Assembly (NCBI RefSeq): GCF_009856825.1
Contig: NZ_WVTD01000007.1
Span: 124,001-188,000, forward strand
Length of the DNA: 64,000 nt
Direction of reading: 5' to 3'
From: Novosphingobium silvae
Lineage (GTDB): Bacteria; Pseudomonadota; Alphaproteobacteria; Sphingomonadales; Sphingomonadaceae
Shown: positions 50,765 to 58,649 of the stretch, piece after piece
Position numbering within the stretch: position 1 is the first letter of the stretch
Layout: every line of letters starts with the position of its first letter
Position numbers and translations under genes: made by a program
Notes under the pieces: model-generated
What the model was told of the DNA's origin: nothing
The model's database searches: none
Seen by the model: the letters and a program-made list of their open reading frames with translations, nothing else

Positions 50765-53701
50765 TTACCGGTACAGCGTATTGCGATTTCGCTTCGTCTG
50801 TTCACGAGTGGTCAGCTTCTGTGCGGCCTGCACCGACTGGACTTGGCTTTCCTGAATCCAGCCCTTCACCGCTGAGGTCAGGACTGCATCCTGCGCGTTG
50901 ACCGTCGTATTGAAGTTGATCGGTGACGGTGCCGCGCCCATTGCCCGTGTACTCTGCTGCATCGCGCTCGACAGAAGGTTGTGCGGAGCAATCTGCGACC
51001 CACCCGGCAGGGACAAGAGTTCCGGACCCTTTTCGCCCACCATGGTGAGGCCCCCGCGCCAATTGTGCGTGCCGGTCGCATTCTTGCCGATGGACACACC
51101 GGGAGTGGATTGCGTCGATATGCCGAGCGCGGACTTGCCCAATCCTGACACACCGAATGCGCGCCCAAGAGACTCGAAAATGACGAACCGGACGGCCATT
51201 TCGATCAAGTTCGCAATCACGGCTTTGGCCATGTCGCCGAAGGCTTCCTTAAGGGATTTCGCCCCCATGATGGCATCCATCAGGCCGCTCGTGATGTTGT
51301 CGAGCGCGCCCGTCGCAATGCTGCCAAGCTGGGCATTGAGGGTGCCGAAGGAATCCGCATGTTCCTTGACCCGACCCTTGACGCCGGGGTCATCCTTGGA
51401 CTGAGTTCGGATGGTGTTGTCAGTTTCGCGGGTCTGACCATCCTCGAAATTCTTGTCGAGTTGCGCAAGCATGGCGTCGATGCGCTGGCGCGATAGCCCG
51501 AGGAGTTCGAGATCGGCTTCGTACTGTTGGCGGCGCACCTCGAATTCAAGACGGTCAGCCTCCTGACGTTTTTCCAACGCCTCAAGCTCATAGTCATGGC
51601 GCTTGGTCGCGGTGCGCGCATACTTCGCCCGGTCATCGAGATAGTCAGCTTCAGCCCGCAGCGTGTCAGCGGCGAGGGCGGTCTCCTCATCCGCGATCTT
51701 GTTCTTGCGCTCCTGCACTTCGCGCGCGTTCGCAATTGCGATATTGTTGCCTTCGATAGCAGCGAGTTCACGCTCTTTGGCCTTGAGGCTTTCACCCGCC
51801 GCTGCCGTCAGCTTGCCGGATTTCACCTGCTGATCGATGGCGTCGATCTTGCCCTCAGTCTGGAGCGCGAGGATTTCGTTCTGGAGGCGCAGGCGTTCGG
51901 CGAGGTTGTTGTTCTCCTGCAAAAGGAGTTGGCGGCGCTCAATTTCAAGCTGACGGGTCTCGTCTGTGCCATCGCTTGGCGCGGCTTTTTTCGACCCTTT
52001 GGGCTTCTTCGTTTCCGGGACTTCCGCTTTCGTCGGCTTCTCAAGGAACTTGTCGCGCGACTTTGGATCACGCAACGCATCGCGCACCGCCTTGGCTTGA
52101 GCGAGGTCGCGGGCCTCCTGCGAGTTGTTCGCCGCGCTGACTGCCTGCTGTTCCCATGCACCGCGACCGTCGTTGATCCCCACGCGCCGATCCATCGGAT
52201 CGCGCCCGAACGTGCTGACAGCCGGGGTGACCTTAGCCTTCTCCTCGGCTACCTTTTTGTTGTAGTTGGCTTGGGCATCGACCACCGCAGCATTGGCGAT
52301 GTCAAACGCGGCCTGACGGGCAGCCTCTGCGAGTAGCTTGTACTTGTCGGTGAGGCCCTCGATCTCGATTTTCAGCCCACGCGTTTTCGCCCCTGCAATG
52401 ACGCTCGCCTTGGTGACGTTGCCCGTGGCGAGTGCAGCATTCGTTGCAGCATCGGCCGCCACGTCCAGCTTGGTGGCGAGTTCGGAAATCTGCGAACGGA
52501 GATCGTTGCTGCGCTGGTTTGCCTGTGCGGTGGAGTATGCCCAATACCCCATGGCAGCCGTCACCGCGATCAACGCAATTCCGAGCGGACCACCGAGAGC
52601 AGCGGACAAACCCGACGCCGCGACGGTGGCGGTGTTCATGGCCGTCGCACCGACTGCGATTGACCGGGTGGCGACTGTGTAGACAGCGGCGCTCGACGCA
52701 GCCGCCGCAGCATTGGCAACGAAGGCGGTTGTCGCGCGGGCAATGCCGGGGACGAGCGTGGCCGCATAGATCGCGGCGATGGTGGCGAGCGCGTTTGCAA
52801 CCATCGGCAAGTTGTCAGCGAGCGTCTTGATCCCGTTGACGAGAATAAGGGTCGCACCGCTGGCCTGATTGCTGTCGCCGATGTAGCGGGTGAAAGAATT
52901 TGAGAGGACCGTCATGGCCTGCGACAGTGTGGTCACGGCCTTTGCCGCCTTCGCATCGAGCATGTCCGAACCGGCGAGCACCGCGTCGAAAAACGCCTTC
53001 GACGTGACGTTTCCGGCTTTGACATCCTTGGTCAATTTCGCGACCGAGCCGCCCCACTTGTCATTGCCAGCGGCAGCCGCCTCTAGCAGCGGGCGCGCGC
53101 CGTCGATGATGGAATTATACTCTTCGGCTTGAATCTTGCCGCCCGCGAGCGCCTGCGAAAGCTGGAGGAGAGCGCCGCTTGCGGCCTCCGCCGATCCACC
53201 CTGTACGCGCAGGGCCGTGGCAACGGTGGAGGAGAACTTGATGAGGTCTTGCTGGGTCGCGCCAAGCTCGCCCGCGCTACCTGCGGTGCGCCCGTACAAG
53301 ACGCCAAGGCTTTCCAACTCCACGCCATTCTTCTGCGCGATGTCGAACAGTTCGCCTTGCACGCGTGAGAGGTCGAGCGTCGCGACCCCTGCGACCTTGA
53401 GCGAGTTCGTGAAACGGGTCCACGTGTCGGCAGCGCGCAGCACTTCGGACGCACCGAACATCCCGGCGAGGATCGGCGCAAACCGCTTGATCTGGTCACG
53501 CATCGATCCAATCTGACGCTCCAGATGCTTCGACGGATCATTGTCGTTCCACGCCTTTGCTGCGCGCTGCGCGGCCCGAGCCTGATCGGCAGCGAGCCTT
53601 GCTGCGGCGCGAGCATTGAGGTTCTGAAGCCTCTGAAGCTCACGCTCGAATTGGGTGATGTCAGCAGCGAAACGGGTGGTCAGAGCATTGGATGAAGCCA
53701 T
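50765..53701 (-). CDS. Tape measure protein
   Basis: A 978-residue tail length regulator. The N-terminus is a long coiled coil (TRFAADITQFERELQRLQNL). The TMP domain follows (about 85-280, ASEVLRAADTWTRFTNSLKV, with GGSAEAASGALLQLSQALAGG). Hydrophobic segments lie at about 295-390, then a second charged coiled coil (about 580-780) and a Gly-rich C-terminus. The length predicts a tail of roughly 140-150 nm by the usual 0.15 nm per residue (inference). The start follows a TAAATA box. Confidence 0.92.
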   Translation of the reverse strand: MASSNALTTRFAADITQFERELQRLQNLNARAAARLAADQARAAQRAAKAWNDNDPSKHLERQIGSMRDQIKRFAPILAGMFGASEVLRAADTWTRFTNSLKVAGVATLDLSRVQGELFDIAQKNGVELESLGVLYGRTAGSAGELGATQQDLIKFSSTVATALRVQGGSAEAASGALLQLSQALAGGKIQAEEYNSIIDGARPLLEAAAAGNDKWGGSVAKLTKDVKAGNVTSKAFFDAVLAGSDMLDAKAAKAVTTLSQAMTVLSNSFTRYIGDSNQASGATLILVNGIKTLADNLPMVANALATIAAIYAATLVPGIARATTAFVANAAAAASSAAVYTVATRSIAVGATAMNTATVAASGLSAALGGPLGIALIAVTAAMGYWAYSTAQANQRSNDLRSQISELATKLDVAADAATNAALATGNVTKASVIAGAKTRGLKIEIEGLTDKYKLLAEAARQAAFDIANAAVVDAQANYNKKVAEEKAKVTPAVSTFGRDPMDRRVGINDGRGAWEQQAVSAANNSQEARDLAQAKAVRDALRDPKSRDKFLEKPTKAEVPETKKPKGSKKAAPSDGTDETRQLEIERRQLLLQENNNLAERLRLQNEILALQTEGKIDAIDQQVKSGKLTAAAGESLKAKERELAAIEGNNIAIANAREVQERKNKIADEETALAADTLRAEADYLDDRAKYARTATKRHDYELEALEKRQEADRLEFEVRRQQYEADLELLGLSRQRIDAMLAQLDKNFEDGQTRETDNTIRTQSKDDPGVKGRVKEHADSFGTLNAQLGSIATGALDNITSGLMDAIMGAKSLKEAFGDMAKAVIANLIEMAVRFVIFESLGRAFGVSGLGKSALGISTQSTPGVSIGKNATGTHNWRGGLTMVGEKGPELLSLPGGSQIAPHNLLSSAMQQSTRAMGAAPSPINFNTTVNAQDAVLTSAVKGWIQESQVQSVQAAQKLTTREQTKRNRNTLYR

Positions 53702-53705
53702 GCTC

Positions 53706-53711
53706 TATTTA
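53706..53711 (-). promoter_or_regulatory. TAAATA box before the tape measure gene
   Basis: ATAAATA on the minus strand, 4 bases (GAGC) before the ATG at 53701. Confidence 0.55.
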
Positions 53712-53717
53712 TTTGGA

Positions 53718-53930
53718 TTACCGTATCGACGGGCTTGAGGTGCCGAACATCGAGGTCCACCTCTCAAATTCGTCCTCGCTGGGTGCGTTCGTCTTTTCCT
53801 CTCCAGTGGAGTGGAACTTGCGGAAACCGGAAAGGGTGAAGTTATACTCCCAAAGTGACATTTCTTTCACTTCGCGAGGCGTGAAACCTGCGGCACCGGC
53901 ATTTTCATAGAAGCGGCCCCACGGGATCAA
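53718..53930 (-). CDS. Tail assembly chaperone, frameshift part (T-like)
   Basis: A 70-residue frame with a TTG at 53930 (TTGA overlapping the stop of the G-like gene). It lacks its own ribosome site and is probably made as a -1 frameshift extension of the upstream gene, as with lambda G/GT. It contains PWGRFYENAGAAGFTPREVK. The slip sequence is at 53948-53954. Confidence 0.75.
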   Translation of the reverse strand: MIPWGRFYENAGAAGFTPREVKEMSLWEYNFTLSGFRKFHSTGEEKTNAPSEDEFERWTSMFGTSSPSIR

Positions 53931-54319
53931 TCCATCGGGGCTTCCGGAAAAGGGTCGTCATTCTCCCCGTCGTCATCCTGTTCGATGACTTCATCGTCCA
54001 CGCCGACAATGGCCGCGAAGATGACCTCATGCGCGATTGTCGCATAGGTCATGAGGTTGCCTGCGGTGATATTGCGGCTGACGAGATCGAAGGCGGATTT
54101 ATTGTCCATGCCGCCGCCAATGAGGGCGAGGCGGACGGTCTCGATGATGTCCTCAACGTGCCATTCGCCAGTACCCAACCGTTGGGCGAGGACATAGGGA
54201 CCGACGCGGGTCTTTTCCTGCAATGTGATGAGTTCGCCAATCCGGAGGGCGAGATCGAAATAGCCTTCGCCGACAAATACGTTTTCGAGGACGGCGGAAC
54301 GGGACTGTGAGGGGTTCAT
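53927..54319 (-). CDS. Tail assembly chaperone (G-like)
   Basis: A 130-residue protein (MNPSQSRSAVLENVFVGEGY) located before the tape measure gene. It ends with an acidic tail (EQDDDGENDDPFPEAPMD). Its frame overlaps that of the next gene by 4 bases. G- and GT-type chaperones coat the tape measure during tail assembly. Short TAAATA gap upstream (54324-54329). Confidence 0.8.
   Translation of the reverse strand: MNPSQSRSAVLENVFVGEGYFDLALRIGELITLQEKTRVGPYVLAQRLGTGEWHVEDIIETVRLALIGGGMDNKSAFDLVSRNITAGNLMTYATIAHEVIFAAIVGVDDEVIEQDDDGENDDPFPEAPMD
53948..53954 (-). promoter_or_regulatory. Programmed -1 frameshift slip site
   Basis: The minus strand reads C CCT TTT in frame, an X-XXY-YYZ heptamer, 19 bases before the G-like stop codon (53929-53927). 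A shift by -1 here leads straight into the T-like frame (SGSPDGLIPWGRFYENAG). Confidence 0.72.
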
Positions 54320-54323
54320 GATG

Positions 54324-54329
54324 TATTTA
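54324..54329 (-). promoter_or_regulatory. TAAATA box before the tail chaperone gene
   Basis: ATAAATA on the minus strand, 4 bases (CATC) before the ATG at 54319. Confidence 0.55.
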
Positions 54330-54352
54330 TCACGAACCCCACCACCGGGAGA

Positions 54353-54781
54353 TTAGACTTCTGCGACCACCACTTCGTCCGCCTGCTCAAGAGTGATCTG
54401 GCAAGTCGAAGATTTTGCGCGTTCGCCTGTGATCTGGAATGCCGTTAGAAGGAAGGGGCCTTCAACCATCCAATCACCATCGGTGATCTGGAGATTGCGG
54501 TGCTCTCCAGACTTGATCCACTCCATCCAGTCGAGCACGTCGCCCTTATTGATCAGGCCTTCGCCATCAATCTTGAAATCGGTGGACGTGACGCGGCGGA
54601 CGGTCGTTGCCGGTGCCGACATGTCGGCAAGATCAACAAGCTGATCGGTCTCGGTCGTGGTCGAGATCGAAACGCTGCGCGAGGTATTGATGAGCGTCGG
54701 GTGCTCGAAAACTTCCGGCGTTGCGCCGTTGCCGATCTTGATGAGAAGGCGTTCGCCCAATACGGGAACAATTCTGGACAT
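54353..54781 (-). CDS. Major tail tube protein
   Basis: A 142-residue protein (MSRIVPVLGERLLIKIGNGA) with the tail-tube hallmark FEHPTLINTSRSVSISTTTE and TDQLVDLAD. It lies upstream of the tail chaperone pair, as is usual. It should be the most abundant tail protein. The 31-base leader holds a hairpin and an AGGAGT ribosome site after a TAAATA box. Confidence 0.85.
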   Translation of the reverse strand: MSRIVPVLGERLLIKIGNGATPEVFEHPTLINTSRSVSISTTTETDQLVDLADMSAPATTVRRVTSTDFKIDGEGLINKGDVLDWMEWIKSGEHRNLQITDGDWMVEGPFLLTAFQITGERAKSSTCQITLEQADEVVVAEV

Positions 54782-54788
54782 TTTTGTA

Positions 54789-54813
54789 ACTCCTAGACTA
54801 GTCTGTCAGGAGT
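54789..54813 (-). promoter_or_regulatory. Leader hairpin of the tail tube gene
   Basis: ACTCCT, AGACT, AGTCT, AGGAGT: arms pair into a long stem with almost no loop. The 3' arm contains the AGGAGT ribosome site, so folding would hide it. It lies between the TAAATA box and the start codon. Confidence 0.6.
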
Positions 54814-54818
54814 ATTTA
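54813..54818 (-). promoter_or_regulatory. TAAATA box before the tail tube gene
   Basis: ATAAATA on the minus strand, 31 bases before the ATG at 54781. Confidence 0.55.
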
Positions 54819-54840
54819 TGATCCGGACGATAATGGCCGC

Positions 54841-55212
54841 TTAAGCAGGTTGAACCAAGTATCGAAACGACATCACTGTATGTCCTATCTGATTGTCCTT
54901 TTCTTCGACATTGCGAGAATCTTCAAATCCGTATTCTGAGACGGTGAAGCCTTCAATGGTTATGGGCGCGTTGAGCGCAGCCATGACTAGGGCCGCCTGC
55001 TTCTTATTGATGGGTTTTTTGCCAAACACGTGGATGGTCGCAAAACATTCGTACATCTCGGCTGCCTCGAATGCGGCGAGCACCTGATCATCGCCGATGA
55101 CCGTCCAAGGCAGCGACGTGCCGGGAGGAACGGTTGCGAACACATGCTCGACGCCAGCGGCGGTGAGTGCAGCATAGATAGCCGCCTGAAGGGGGAGAGA
55201 AGGGTCGTTCAT
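54841..55212 (-). CDS. Tail terminator / completion protein (DUF3168-like)
   Basis: A 123-residue protein (MNDPSLPLQAAIYAALTAAG) with the DUF3168 features VEHVFATVPPGTSLPWTVIG and IHVFGKKPINKKQAALVM. DUF3168 proteins are tail terminators in HK97-like phages. It overlaps the previous gene by 4 bases. Confidence 0.85.
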   Translation of the reverse strand: MNDPSLPLQAAIYAALTAAGVEHVFATVPPGTSLPWTVIGDDQVLAAFEAAEMYECFATIHVFGKKPINKKQAALVMAALNAPITIEGFTVSEYGFEDSRNVEEKDNQIGHTVMSFRYLVQPA

Positions 55213-55622
55213 ATGCCGAGTTCCTGCTTCAAGGCCTTCCGCAAAGCGCGGCGCAGGCTGGTCTTGTGACGTTTGCGGAAGATGCGGGTCAGCGGCACCC
55301 AGAACGGGTTCGCGGGAACATGCGAGCCATCACGAGCGACGTGACCGAATTCGAGCGGGACCGCGTAGTAGAGGGCATCGCTGCCGACGGAGACGGTGTA
55401 CTCCATCAACCGGCTATCGCCGGTTTCCACCTTGATCGTGTCCGCGATGTGCGGACCATCAGCATCGTCATTGCGGGGCGTGATGATCTTGCCGCGCTTC
55501 ATCATGGCCGCCGCCGTCTTGCGGTTGACGTCGTCGATGCCCTGCCGAACCGCAGGAGCCATCCGACCAAGCTTGGCCACGAACGCATCAATCTGTGTAG
55601 TGTCCACCACAGGCCTAGTCAT
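55209..55622 (-). CDS. HK97 gp10-like head-tail protein
   Basis: A 137-residue protein (MTRPVVDTTQIDAFVAKLGR) with the gp10 features GIDDVNRKTAAAMMKRGKII and ALYYAVPLEFGHVARDGSHV plus ANPFWVPLTRIF. The ATG at 55622 overlaps the previous stop by 8 bases; the longer frame to 55934 is a shadow. A head-tail joining or tail completion role is known for the family. Confidence 0.85.
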   Translation of the reverse strand: MTRPVVDTTQIDAFVAKLGRMAPAVRQGIDDVNRKTAAAMMKRGKIITPRNDDADGPHIADTIKVETGDSRLMEYTVSVGSDALYYAVPLEFGHVARDGSHVPANPFWVPLTRIFRKRHKTSLRRALRKALKQELGI

Positions 55623-55971
55623 TGAGGCCACCGCGTTGCGCCGATATATTGATTTGCCGACCGCGCCCCTCAAGGTCGCCGACCCAAAGGATGTCGTACC
55701 CGAGGCCAGTGTGATCGAACATCCGATCACCGATGCCGATGTCCGCCACAGGGATGCGCAGCACGACATCAAATCGGTCGATGCCGCTTGCGCGCATGCT
55801 GCGCACCTCCTCGCCCCCGCGCTGCGCGACGATGGCGGCGCGAATGCGTTCAAGTCCGGGCACGATTGACCATTCATCAACGACGTTTCCATATGGGTCG
55901 GTCGAGATTGATTTCCGCTCGATGCGGACCACATGGCGGTACTCGCCTGTGCGGGGAGGGGAGTAGGCCAT
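55615..55971 (-). CDS. Head closure / head-tail adaptor protein
   Basis: A 118-residue protein (MAYSPPRTGEYRHVVRIERK) of the SPP1 gp16-like adaptor type, with DPYGNVVDEWSIVPG and GLGYDILWVGDLEGRGRQI. It closes the connector after DNA packaging. It overlaps its neighbours at both ends. Confidence 0.85.
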   Translation of the reverse strand: MAYSPPRTGEYRHVVRIERKSISTDPYGNVVDEWSIVPGLERIRAAIVAQRGGEEVRSMRASGIDRFDVVLRIPVADIGIGDRMFDHTGLGYDILWVGDLEGRGRQINISAQRGGLND

Positions 55972-56510
55972 CAGAACGCCCGATACCGAGATATGATGGC
56001 TCCTACCGCGAAAGGCACTTCCTTGAGGTCGGAGGCCGCGAAGGCTTCGCGCTGCTCATAGAAGTGAGAGATCAGCATCAGGAGGGCATGGCGAAGGTCG
56101 GAGGGCACAGTTTCGTTACCCGCTGTGAACTCCACTTTCACGCTGCCAAGATCATGGCGCACTGAGGGGAACGCCACGTGTACGCGGGCAGGGACGCTGT
56201 CGAGGTCACAGCGGTACGAGAGCGGTGGCACGTTCTCCCCATTGAGCGTGATCTTGTCCACCGACATCACCGGGCAGAGGTCGATATCGAAGTGACGGGG
56301 CAAATGGTCCATCGTGAGTTGCCAGCGGGCAGGGGCGAGCGAAATGCCTGCCCCTGTCGGACCTTCGATCACGGCGGTTGCCGTGGCGATCAGGTGCTCG
56401 ATATATGTGTCATCGAGATCGTGACTGATGCGCAGGTGGTCGCGCGCCTCATCGAGCGTGACGACGGGCGCGGTCGGCGCGGCGATCAGCTTGAGGCGCG
56501 TCCAGTCCAT
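55971..56510 (-). CDS. HK97 gp6-like head-tail connector
   Basis: A 179-residue protein (MDWTRLKLIAAPTAPVVTLD) with the gp6 head VTLDEARDHLRISHDLDDTY and the C-terminal DLRHALLMLISHFYEQREAF. It forms the connector ring below the portal. It overlaps the gene at 56510 by one base. Confidence 0.9.
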   Translation of the reverse strand: MDWTRLKLIAAPTAPVVTLDEARDHLRISHDLDDTYIEHLIATATAVIEGPTGAGISLAPARWQLTMDHLPRHFDIDLCPVMSVDKITLNGENVPPLSYRCDLDSVPARVHVAFPSVRHDLGSVKVEFTAGNETVPSDLRHALLMLISHFYEQREAFAASDLKEVPFAVGAIISRYRAF

Positions 56511-56734
56511 TATTTCGACACCTTCGACGCCTTGGCGCGCATGCGCGTCGTCACCTCTTTTGCGGAGGGCAGGGCTGCGATCTCGATGGTTTCCGATTTA
56601 GGGGCAGGAGTGGCCGCTACTGGTTCGGCGATGCCGAACTCGATCCAGCGCGCGCCTTCTTCGGTTTCGACGATCTCTCCCGTCTTGTGGTTCACGTTGG
56701 GGCCGACGAGGGCCGTTTTCATACGAACTTTCAT
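56510..56734 (-). CDS. Small head-region protein, unknown
   Basis: A 74-residue protein (MKVRMKTALVGPNVNHKTGE). The start at 56734 is fixed by a TAAATA box 5 bases upstream; the longer frame from 56866 lies in the capsid spacer. Small genes between capsid and connector are frequent in HK97-like phages. Confidence 0.6.
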   Translation of the reverse strand: MKVRMKTALVGPNVNHKTGEIVETEEGARWIEFGIAEPVAATPAPKSETIEIAALPSAKEVTTRMRAKASKVSK

Positions 56735-56739
56735 GGATG

Positions 56740-56745
56740 TATTTA
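56740..56745 (-). promoter_or_regulatory. TAAATA box before the small head gene
   Basis: ATAAATA on the minus strand, 5 bases (CATCC) before the ATG at 56734. Confidence 0.55.
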
Positions 56746-56811
56746 TGCAGACGGCAAAGGGGGACGGCCTTTCGACCGTCCCCCTGATTGTGCGGCTGAT
56801 GCCGGTGAGGC

Positions 56812-57975
56812 TTACGCCTGTACCAGCTTCTTGATTGCACGGCTGTCGGTGACAAAACCATCCCACCGGGTGAAGCCGATGAAACCGATCTGGTCGCTGG
56901 TGGCGTAGCGCTCGTTGAGGCGCTTGATACCCACTTCGCGGACGTTGCGAACCGTGTACTTCGAGAAATCACCGTAGAGCACGCTGGTCACGCCCGTTGC
57001 GATGGATGCCATATCCTGATTGATGAAATAGCGCTGACCAAGGATGGTCGAGGCTTCACCAGCGGTCATCGCAGGCTGCCACAGCGGGAGGCCGTTGGCA
57101 TCCTTGAGGAGGCGCAGCGACTTGAGCGTGGCGTCGTTGAACATGAATGCAGCAGCGCCACGATAGGCCGGATCGACCGAGTGCTGAAGGTTGACGAGGT
57201 CGTCATAGCTGATCGCGTTCGCAGCAGCCGACGTGACGCCAGCGCTAGCGCCGGTCACAATGCCCTGCGGCTGATTCACGCCAGTGCCGATAGTCAGCAG
57301 TTCGTTCTTGATGCGACCGAAACGCTCGCCCATCGCGCCGAGCACGGTGGCCTCGACGTTGATCGCCGCATCCTGCATGAGTTCTTCCGACAGGATGATG
57401 ACGCCCGACGTGAACTTGTAGGCTCCAAGGGTCTTCTGGCCGAAAGTGACGTTGGTCTCATCAGCTTCCTCGCCTTCGCCGATCAGCGCTCCCTTGTTGG
57501 CCGTGTCGTTGAAGGTCGGGATGGTCAGCGGGTTGCCCGAAGCGGTCGTCAAGTAAGTGACCGGGCCACCTTCGTTAAGGGGGCCATAGGCCTTCATCGC
57601 GGTGATGAGGTTCGGGACGAAGCCGGTGGGGACCAGATAACCGCCCGCAGAAGCGGTTGCGATGCCCTGTGCGCGCAGTTCGCGGGCATCAACATCGCCG
57701 CGCAGGTAGCCACGGAAGGCATCGCCATGAACGTCGGCCTGTGCGCGGGCCTCGACGACGGTGTTCTCCACGGGCAGGCGTTCAGCAGCGGCCTCATAGG
57801 CCTTGTTACGAGCTTCGATCTTGTCGAGGCTGGCAGCGCGAGCCTCAAGTGCATCGGCATCGTCAAGCATGCGCTGTGCTTCAGCCAGCTTCTCGACGTC
57901 GTTGGTTTCGGCAATGACAAGTGCCGCCTTGTTGGAAATCTCCAGCGCCTGTGCGCGAAGTTCAAAAGTATTCAT
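56812..57975 (-). CDS. Major capsid protein, HK97 fold
   Basis: A 387-residue protein. Residues 1 to about 105 are a coiled-coil delta domain acting as internal scaffold (MNTFELRAQALEISNKAALV), to be removed by the protease encoded after it. The rest is the HK97 fold (YLVPTGFVPNLITAMKAYGP, ITLPVFND-type TIPTFNDTANKGALIGEGEE, FKFTSGVIILSEELMQDAAI, MFNDATLKSLRLLKDANGLP). The start follows a TAAATA box and a 31-base leader with a hairpin. Confidence 0.93.
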   Translation of the reverse strand: MNTFELRAQALEISNKAALVIAETNDVEKLAEAQRMLDDADALEARAASLDKIEARNKAYEAAAERLPVENTVVEARAQADVHGDAFRGYLRGDVDARELRAQGIATASAGGYLVPTGFVPNLITAMKAYGPLNEGGPVTYLTTASGNPLTIPTFNDTANKGALIGEGEEADETNVTFGQKTLGAYKFTSGVIILSEELMQDAAINVEATVLGAMGERFGRIKNELLTIGTGVNQPQGIVTGASAGVTSAAANAISYDDLVNLQHSVDPAYRGAAAFMFNDATLKSLRLLKDANGLPLWQPAMTAGEASTILGQRYFINQDMASIATGVTSVLYGDFSKYTVRNVREVGIKRLNERYATSDQIGFIGFTRWDGFVTDSRAIKKLVQA

Positions 57976-57978
57976 GAA

Positions 57979-58009
57979 ATAGTTCGCTCCAATTGGATTA
58001 GCGAACTAT
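57979..58009 (-). promoter_or_regulatory. Leader hairpin of the capsid gene
   Basis: Perfect 10-bp dyad ATAGTTCGCT/AGCGAACTAT around an 11-base loop (AATCCAATTGG), directly after the TAAATA box and before the start codon. Confidence 0.65.
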
Positions 58010-58012
58010 TTA
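58007..58012 (-). promoter_or_regulatory. TAAATA box before the capsid gene
   Basis: ATAAATA on the minus strand, 31 bases before the ATG at 57975. Its last bases are shared with the leader hairpin. Confidence 0.55.
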
Positions 58013-58046
58013 TCTTTAGCCTTCACTTGAGCGGCGCGACGCACCA

Positions 58047-58649
58047 TTAATGATGGAAGCGTTTACTAAGAGCCCTCTTGAAAAGAGTAACGCGGATATC
58101 ATCCTTGTTTTCGTCAGTGCGGTCAGAGCGCCATACCTCAAGGGAACGAAGCGCTGCTTCTGTCGAGGGGTACGCGGGTGAGATGACGAAGCTGATCTCA
58201 ATGAGATCGACATCGAGGAGTGTGCGCTCGACGCGTCCGGTGTCATCCTCGCGCCACTGCTGCTGGATGACGCGGAACCCGAAAGACATCCGAAGGTCTC
58301 CATCCCGCAGGGCATCAAGCTGCGCAGGGGTGAAGCGGGTGGTGTCGAGGTCGAAGGCAAGACCGTGCGCATCCTCGCGCAGGACCAGCTTGCCCGAGCC
58401 GGTGGAGCCGAGCGGGCTGTCATCACGGTGCGCCCACAATGCGTAGATGTTCGTTTCGCCAGCGGCAGCCGCTGCCAGAGAACCCTTGAACGCACCGGGG
58501 CTGATGCGCTCGACGAAGCCGCCTAGATCGTGGCTGTCGCTGTCGAAAACTGCGGCATATCCTTGGGCACGACCTTCGGCATCATCGGTCTTGGCTCGCA
58601 CCTCGACGTTGGTCAGGGTGAAATTGCGGGTCTCAGTGGTAATGGTCAT
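58047..58649 (-). CDS. HK97-type prohead protease
   Basis: A 200-residue serine protease of family U35 (MTITTETRNFTLTNVEVRAK). Conserved parts: GYAAVFDSDSHDLGGFVERI, LWAHRDDSPLGS with the catalytic His, and EISFVISPAYPSTEAALRS with the catalytic Ser. It processes the capsid delta domain. It overlaps the portal gene by 4 bases. Confidence 0.9.
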   Translation of the reverse strand: MTITTETRNFTLTNVEVRAKTDDAEGRAQGYAAVFDSDSHDLGGFVERISPGAFKGSLAAAAAGETNIYALWAHRDDSPLGSTGSGKLVLREDAHGLAFDLDTTRFTPAQLDALRDGDLRMSFGFRVIQQQWREDDTGRVERTLLDVDLIEISFVISPAYPSTEAALRSLEVWRSDRTDENKDDIRVTLFKRALSKRFHH

